NCBI GenBank assembly: GCA_041742255.1
Contig: JBGSIZ010000039.1
Location: 1-21,185, forward strand
Reading direction: 5' to 3'
Origin: JBGSIZ01 sp041742255
GTDB lineage: Bacteria > Pseudomonadota > Alphaproteobacteria > Rhodobacterales > Rhodobacteraceae
Length of the DNA stretch: 21,185 nucleotides
Shown here: positions 16,575 through 21,185 of the stretch, in pieces
Layout: every line of letters begins with the position of its first letter
Position numbering within the stretch: the stretch's first letter is position 1
The notes under the pieces: model-generated
Databases searched by the model: none
The model's input: the letters and a program-made list of their open reading frames with translations, nothing else
Told to the model about the DNA's origin: nothing
Made by a program: the position numbers and the translations under genes

Positions 16575-18119
16575 ATGACCGATGCGATTTTCATAGGCGG
16601 TGGCGGCGATGGCTATGCCGCGCCCCAGCAAATGCTGTTGAGCTATGCCAACCGTCACGGGCTGATCGCGGGGGCCACGGGCACCGGCAAGACGGTCACC
16701 TTGCAGATTTTGGCCGAAGGATTTTCTGCCGCCGGTGTCCCGGTGTTTCTGTCCGACGTCAAAGGCGATTTGTCCGGGCTGGCGGTGGCGGGCGTGGAGA
16801 CCCAAAAACTGCATGGCCCGTTCATGAAACGCGCCGCCACCATTGGTCTGGACCTGCAGTATGCCGCATTTCCCGTCACGTTCTGGGACCTGTTTGGTGA
16901 ACATGGCCACCCGATTCGCGCGACCGTGGCCGAGATGGGCCCGTTGTTGCTGTCCCGCCTGATGGACCTGACCGACGCCCAGGAAGGCGTCTTGAACGTC
17001 GCATTCCGGGTTGCCGACGAGGATGGATTGCCCCTGCTGGATCTGGAGGATTTGCAGGCCCTCCTGGTGTGGTGCGGTGAGAATGCCAAGGATTTGTCGC
17101 TGCGGTATGGCAATGTCGCGGCGGCGTCCGTTGGCGCCATCCAGCGCGCATTGCTGGTTCTGGAAAATCAAGGCGGTGCCGCGTTGTTTGGCGAACCTGC
17201 CCTCGACCTTGCTGATACGATGCGCACAGATGTGGACGGTCGGGGCCGGATCAGCATTCTGGCCGCCGATAAACTGATGGCGTCGCCCCGGCTTTATGCC
17301 ACGTTCCTGTTGTGGTTGTTGTCCGAATTGTTCGAGGAGTTGCCCGAGGTCGGTAACCCCGACAAACCCAAATTGGTGTTCTTTTTCGACGAGGCCCATT
17401 TGTTGTTTAAGGATGCCCCCAAGGCGTTGGTGAGCAAGGTGGAACAGGTTGCCCGGTTGATCCGGTCCAAGGGGGTCGGCGTATTTTTCATCAGCCAGAA
17501 CCCGTCCGACGTCCCCGAGGAGGTGTTGGGCCAGTTGGGGAACCGGGTGCAGCACGCCTTGCGCGCGTTCACGGCCAACGATCAAAAGGACTTGCGCGCC
17601 GCCGCTGACACCTATCGCCCAAATCCCCGGTTTAACACTGCCGAGGCCATCCGCGATGTCGGAACGGGTGAGGCGTTGACGTCCATGCTGGAGGAGAAGG
17701 GCGTGCCGGGTGTGGTCGAGCGCACGTTGATCCGGCCTCCGTCATCGCAGTTGGGTCCGATTGACGCCGCCCAGCGCCGGCAGGTGATTGCCGCGTCGCC
17801 GATTGCGGGCAAGTATGACACCCGGTTGGATCGCGACTCCGCTGCCGAAATATTGGCACGCAAAGCCGATGCTGCCGCCAAGGACGCCGAGGAGGCAGAA
17901 CAGCGCGACGCCGCCAAAGCAGAGGCCGACCGCGAGTTCAAGAATGCCCGCCGCTATGATCGCGACACGCCCACCACATCCCGCGCCCCGCGCCGCACGG
18001 AACGATCATCGGGCGGGTTTGGCGACGCTATTGCCAATGTCGTGGTCAAGGAATTGAAGGGGACCACGGGCCGCCGGATCGTGCGCGGCATTCTGGGTGG
18101 GTTGTTCAAGGCCCGGTAA
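16575..18119 (+). CDS. HerA-like P-loop ATPase, DUF853 (YjgR) family
   Basis: The 514-residue protein belongs to the FtsK/HerA group of ring-forming ATPases in its DUF853 branch, like E. coli YjgR. Walker A is GATGTGKT (33-40), [10 protein letters not shown] follows the first strand, and Walker B is [11 protein letters not shown] with Asp272 and Glu273. [20 protein letters not shown] lies after it and fits sensor and arginine-finger regions. The last ~100 residues are charged and Ala-rich (likely coiled coil from about 420 to 460), ending in a basic amphipathic tail. The family is called a helicase in databases, but its physiological role is not established. The ATG at 16575 has AAGGACGAG upstream. 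It stands alone and converges with the CorC-like gene with only 8 bases between the stops and no hairpin. Confidence 0.92.
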   Translation: MTDAIFIGGGGDGYAAPQQMLLSYANRHGLIAGATGTGKTVTLQILAEGFSAAGVPVFLSDVKGDLSGLAVAGVETQKLHGPFMKRAATIGLDLQYAAFPVTFWDLFGEHGHPIRATVAEMGPLLLSRLMDLTDAQEGVLNVAFRVADEDGLPLLDLEDLQALLVWCGENAKDLSLRYGNVAAASVGAIQRALLVLENQGGAALFGEPALDLADTMRTDVDGRGRISILAADKLMASPRLYATFLLWLLSELFEELPEVGNPDKPKLVFFFDEAHLLFKDAPKALVSKVEQVARLIRSKGVGVFFISQNPSDVPEEVLGQLGNRVQHALRAFTANDQKDLRAAADTYRPNPRFNTAEAIRDVGTGEALTSMLEEKGVPGVVERTLIRPPSSQLGPIDAAQRRQVIAASPIAGKYDTRLDRDSAAEILARKADAAAKDAEEAEQRDAAKAEADREFKNARRYDRDTPTTSRAPRRTERSSGGFGDAIANVVVKELKGTTGRRIVRGILGGLFKAR

Positions 18120-18127
18120 GGGCGCGG

Positions 18128-19429
18128 CTATAGCGGTTTGATCTTGAGCGTGGCGATCCGGTTTTCTTCTTTTTCAAGGACTTCAAAGCGGAAGCCATGA
18201 AAGCTGAAGACTTGACCCACGACCGGGATCATCTGCGCTTCGTGAATGACAAGGCCCGCGACCGTGTTCGCCTCGTCATCGGGCAGGGACCAGTCGCGGG
18301 ATCGGTTCAGGTCCCGCAGGGTCATTGACCCGTCCACGATAAAGGCCCCGTCGTCTGTCACCTCGATCTGCTTTTCTTCGTCGGTGTCGAATTCGTCCGC
18401 GATTTCACCCACGATTTCTTCGAGGATGTCTTCGAGCGTGATCAGCCCCTGAAGCCCGCCGTATTCATCCACCACCAAGGCAAAATGCGTTTTGCGTTTC
18501 AGGAACGCACGCATCTGGTCGTCCAGCGTTGTGGTTTCGGGCACGAAGTAGGGGGCCATCGCGACGTCGAGGATGTTGAATTTCGCCAGCTCCTTGCGGT
18601 TGATGGTGCCGTCCGCCAGCATTTTATACATCGCACGGAGCAGGTCCTTGGCGTGGATGATGCCGACGATGTTTTCCTGCGTGTCGAGGTAAAGGGGCAA
18701 CCGCGTGTGGCTGCTTTCCAGACACCGCGCGAGGATGTCTTGCGGGGGCAGGCCGACGTCGATCATCTCGATGCTGGAGCGATGCACCATCACCTCTTCG
18801 ACCATGCGCTGCCCCAGATCGAGTGCGCCCAGAATGCGATCACGGTCTTCTTTTTCCACCACCCCTTCGGAATGGCCAAGTTGCAGCGCACCGGCGATTT
18901 CTTCGCGCACCGCGAGGATGTTGCTGTCCGGATCAGTTTGCACCCCGAACAAGGACAACACCAGCCGCACGAACCATCGCACCGCTGCAACGACAGGTGA
19001 AAACAGCAGAATTACAAGGGAAATGGGCCGCGCCACCCGTGCCGACACGATTTCAGGGTTGGTGATGGCATAGGTTTTCGGCAGAACCTCGGCAAAAATG
19101 AGGACCAGCAGGGTCATCACCAGTGTCGCCATGGCGACTCCGTTTGGTCCGAAGAGTTTGGTGAGCAGCGCCGTGGCCAGCGATGTAGCGAGGATGTTGA
19201 CCACGTTGTTGCCCAACAGGACGGACCCGATCAGGCGTTCGCTGTCTTCGGTGACCGCCAGCGCTCGCGCTGCCCCCGCCGATCCTTTGTCCGCCGCAGA
19301 CCGCAATTTGCCCCGCGACGACGCCGTAAGGGCCGTCTCGGACCCGGAAAAGAACGCGGACAGGAACAGAAGCACGGCAATTGCGGCGGCAGTGAACCAG
19401 AAGGCAGCATCAAGAACGGCGGTCGTCAT
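18128..19429 (-). CDS. CorC/HlyC-type (CNNM/DUF21) membrane protein with CBS pair
   Basis: This 433-residue inner-membrane protein is related to CNNM/CorB magnesium exporters and often labelled hemolysin-like. The DUF21/CNNM membrane domain has hydrophobic segments at about 9-32, 66-88, 97-116 and 135-162, with the motifs FFSGSETALTA and FAEVLPKTYA. A Bateman module of two CBS domains follows (about 215-345, including HTRLPLYLDT and DEYGGLQGLITLEDILEEIVG). A CorC_HlyC domain closes the protein (about 350-433). A role in Mg2+/Co2+ efflux or resistance is likely from the family; haemolysis is not implied. The ATG at 19429 is preceded by a poor ribosome site (GAAAG then a run of C). It lies 56 bases after xerD on the same strand, so it may be in that operon. 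Confidence 0.93.
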   Translation of the reverse strand: MTTAVLDAAFWFTAAAIAVLLFLSAFFSGSETALTASSRGKLRSAADKGSAGAARALAVTEDSERLIGSVLLGNNVVNILATSLATALLTKLFGPNGVAMATLVMTLLVLIFAEVLPKTYAITNPEIVSARVARPISLVILLFSPVVAAVRWFVRLVLSLFGVQTDPDSNILAVREEIAGALQLGHSEGVVEKEDRDRILGALDLGQRMVEEVMVHRSSIEMIDVGLPPQDILARCLESSHTRLPLYLDTQENIVGIIHAKDLLRAMYKMLADGTINRKELAKFNILDVAMAPYFVPETTTLDDQMRAFLKRKTHFALVVDEYGGLQGLITLEDILEEIVGEIADEFDTDEEKQIEVTDDGAFIVDGSMTLRDLNRSRDWSLPDDEANTVAGLVIHEAQMIPVVGQVFSFHGFRFEVLEKEENRIATLKIKPL

Positions 19430-19485
19430 GGGGGGCTTTCAGCGGATTAAATACAGGTGTGTTATGGGGGTTGGGGGGCCGGGCA

Positions 19486-20445
19486 TCAAGCCTTGCGCGG
19501 GGCCGGGGTGGAATTTGCCAGCGGATGATGGTCCATGACAAGGTCGCGCAGCCGATCCTGCAACACATGGGTGTAGATTTCCGTTGTGGCCACATCCGCG
19601 TGGCCCAACATCGTCTGGATCGACCGCAAATCCGCCCCCCCCGCCAGAAGATGCGTGGCAAAGGCGTGCCGGATCGTGTGCGGTGTGACCATTTCGGGCG
19701 AAATCCCGGCAAGGACGGCCAATTCCTTGATCAGGCCAAAGAAACGGTGCCGCGTGAGGTGCCCGGTTTTTCCGGTGGATGGGAACAGGTAGCGCGATGC
19801 CGGTTTGCCGGATTTGACCGCTGCTGCCTCGGCCCGGTCGCGGTGGTCGATCCAGTCCCGCAAGGCCGCCCGTGCGCCGGGTGACAGGGGTACCAACCGT
19901 TCCTTGCCCCCTTTGCCCCGCACAAGAAGCATGGTGGGGTTGCCCCGGCCCGCCGCCACTGGCAGTTCCACGAGTTCGCTGACCCGCATGCCCGTGGCGT
20001 AAAGCAGTTCGAGCAAACAGGTGTTGCGCAGGTGATCCCGGCCCGGATGACGGGCGGCGGCCAACAACCCGTCCACCTGTTCAATCGTGAGGGTCTTGGG
20101 CAGCGTCCGCGCCTTGCCCGGACCTTTGATCCGGATCGCCGGGTTGTCCTTGCGCCAGCCTTCGTCAAATGCGAACCGGAAAAGTTGCCGGATGGCCGAC
20201 AAGCGGCGCGCGCGTGTGGCTTTGGACAGCCCCTCGGCCTCGCATCCGATCAGGTAGCCTTCTACGGCGTCTTGTGTGGCAGTCGCATAGTGGAGGCCCC
20301 GGTCCGCCAGCCAATCGCCAAAGGATGCAAGGTCACGCGCATAAGCCAGTTGGGTGTTGTGGGCCGCGTCCAATTCGGCCGCTTGGGCGGCCAGAAATGT
20401 CTGCACCCAGCGCCCCATGGGTTGGCTGGCCGACGGATGGGTCAT
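19486..20445 (-). CDS. xerD: Tyrosine site-specific recombinase XerD
   Basis: XerD works with XerC at the dif site near the terminus, under FtsK control, to resolve chromosome dimers. The 319 residues comprise an N-terminal SAM-like core-binding domain (about 8-95) and a C-terminal catalytic domain. All active-site residues are present: Arg154 (TGMRVSE), Lys178 (RGKGGKERLVPL), His256 and Arg259 (TPHTIRHAFATHLL), His282 (LGHADVATTEIY) and the nucleophile Tyr291. The ending DRLRDLVMDHHPLA resembles the XerD C-terminus more than XerC. The length is slightly over the usual ~300 because of an insertion around HRDRAEAAAVKSGK. The ATG overlaps the stop of the upstream gene as ATGA. There is no phage or integron context, so it is the housekeeping enzyme. 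Confidence 0.94.
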   Translation of the reverse strand: MTHPSASQPMGRWVQTFLAAQAAELDAAHNTQLAYARDLASFGDWLADRGLHYATATQDAVEGYLIGCEAEGLSKATRARRLSAIRQLFRFAFDEGWRKDNPAIRIKGPGKARTLPKTLTIEQVDGLLAAARHPGRDHLRNTCLLELLYATGMRVSELVELPVAAGRGNPTMLLVRGKGGKERLVPLSPGARAALRDWIDHRDRAEAAAVKSGKPASRYLFPSTGKTGHLTRHRFFGLIKELAVLAGISPEMVTPHTIRHAFATHLLAGGADLRSIQTMLGHADVATTEIYTHVLQDRLRDLVMDHHPLANSTPAPRKA

Positions 20446-21185
20446 GTCGCCCGGTCCAGTAAGAGGTATTGCAGGGCCGTGCGCCGTGCCACGTCCTCTA
20501 ACCCGACCGACCGCAGAAACGCGATGCCGTCCCCAACCGCCTTTGGGTCGCCTGTCAGCCCTTGGTCGATCAGGGAAATCGCGCGCAACATCGCCTCGCC
20601 CAGTTTGCCGTTCTGGGCCAGCGTGTCCAGTTCTGGTGGCGGTGCGTCGGTGAACCCTGCCACGATGGCCCGGTCCCGCGCCGTCACGGGCACGGCCGTT
20701 GCCCCATCGCCCAGCGCCACCGACCGCAGGAAAGCCCCGCGCGGGGTGGTCGTGACAGCAGCGGTCGCGACGGTTTCATAGTCCGGGGACAAAAGCCCGA
20801 TTTCAAACGCGAGCGTGGCCGCGTCCCCGGTCAGCCCCGCACCTGATAGTTGTGTGGTATAAAGGCGGGCAAACGCCACTTCGAGCCGGGCTGCGACCAT
20901 AGCGGGCCAGACGGTGCGCAAGGTGTCCGCGGTGGTGGCGACGTCTTTGGTTGCCAACGCCGTTTCGAACGCCTGAATAGCGGCGGCCCGGTCCCAGATA
21001 CCCCCAGATGCCGCAGGCCGCCGCGCCGTATAGAGCGCCTGTAGCACGTTTTCCGACAGAGCCCCGTTCCGCACCAGCCGTTCTGCCGCCTCCATCTGAT
21101 TGCGCCAGCCCGCACCGTCCCCAAGGTCAGCATGGGCAAAGGCGCGGGGCAGGGTGGCTGTGGGCATGCGTTCGCCCACGGCCTC
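20442..21185 (-). CDS. Unrecognised Ala-rich protein, 5' end outside window
   Basis: I do not recognise this protein. The last 247 codons are visible and the frame is open at the right edge, so the start lies beyond the window; the GTG at 21179 and ATG at 21167 are possible but not compelling starts. The sequence is rich in Ala and Leu, predicted mostly helical, and looks like successive helix pairs (for example AGWRNQMEAAERLVRNGA, then LFDRAA-like turns), as in alpha-solenoid proteins. No signal peptide, membrane segment or catalytic motif is visible in this part. Its stop overlaps the xerD ATG by four bases, which argues for translational coupling and shared expression. Codon use fits the neighbours. 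Confidence 0.75.
   Translation of the reverse strand, partial: EAVGERMPTATLPRAFAHADLGDGAGWRNQMEAAERLVRNGALSENVLQALYTARRPAASGGIWDRAAAIQAFETALATKDVATTADTLRTVWPAMVAARLEVAFARLYTTQLSGAGLTGDAATLAFEIGLLSPDYETVATAAVTTTPRGAFLRSVALGDGATAVPVTARDRAIVAGFTDAPPPELDTLAQNGKLGEAMLRAISLIDQGLTGDPKAVGDGIAFLRSVGLEDVARRTALQYLLLDRAT

Noticed and set aside
18114..18133. Terminator between the convergent DUF853 and CorC-like genes
   Set aside because: Only 8 bases separate the stops and no stem with a T-run can be found there, so none is claimed.
19486..20445. Tyrosine recombinase as a phage or island integrase
   Set aside because: The protein has the XerD C-terminal ending and length, sits in a tight housekeeping-like operon, and no att repeats or phage genes are nearby.

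Overview
The window is high-GC chromosomal DNA that reads as a marine-type alphaproteobacterium of the order Rhodobacterales (Roseobacter/Rhodobacter group). This rests on the sequence of the SUF proteins, an IalB-family periplasmic protein, a serralysin-like RTX protein, the lpxD-ACP-ketosynthase cluster and the xerD/CorC-type neighbourhood. No name below the order can be supported. Leucine is coded unusually often by TTG and arginine by CGG, evenly across the window, so there is no sign of a recently acquired block.

Region 1 (1-8465, all +) is one long iron-sulphur cluster assembly operon. It runs: a group I (IscS/NifS-like) cysteine desulfurase cut by the left edge, sufB, an FkbM-type methyltransferase, a small membrane protein, a second methyltransferase-like protein, sufC, sufD, a YIP1-like four-helix membrane protein, and sufS. 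Most junctions overlap (ATGA or TGATG) or are separated by only a few bases, so translation is probably coupled. SufB, SufC and SufD form the scaffold/ATPase complex and the two desulfurases supply sulphur. The four other genes are the less understood part.

Region 2 (8476-10306) holds a tRNA-Arg(CCG) with its own promoter just after sufS, then a secreted M10/serralysin-like metalloprotease with 17 uninterrupted RTX nonapeptides. It ends in a two-way terminator.

Region 3 (10324-15492) is a cell-envelope block. A Tat-exported MepK-like (DUF882) peptidase lies divergent from a YcbB/LdtD-like L,D-transpeptidase. The transpeptidase is followed closely by lpxD, an acyl carrier protein and a ketoacyl-ACP synthase. 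The peptidoglycan enzymes would cut and make 3-3 cross-links, and the rest serves lipid A acylation. A strong two-way terminator closes the block.

Region 4 (15510-18119) has an IalB-family protein (-) and a HerA-like P-loop ATPase of the DUF853/YjgR family (+). Between them is a 429-base gap with two orphan terminators and a possible leftward small RNA carrying an anti-Shine-Dalgarno-like stretch.

Region 5 (18128-21185, all -) contains a CorC/HlyC-type CBS membrane protein, xerD, and an unrecognised protein that runs off the right edge and overlaps xerD by four bases.

I found no CRISPR array, insertion sequence, prophage or defence system. The most unusual candidates are the orphan-terminator/small-RNA locus at 16413-16492 and the accessory genes inside the SUF operon.
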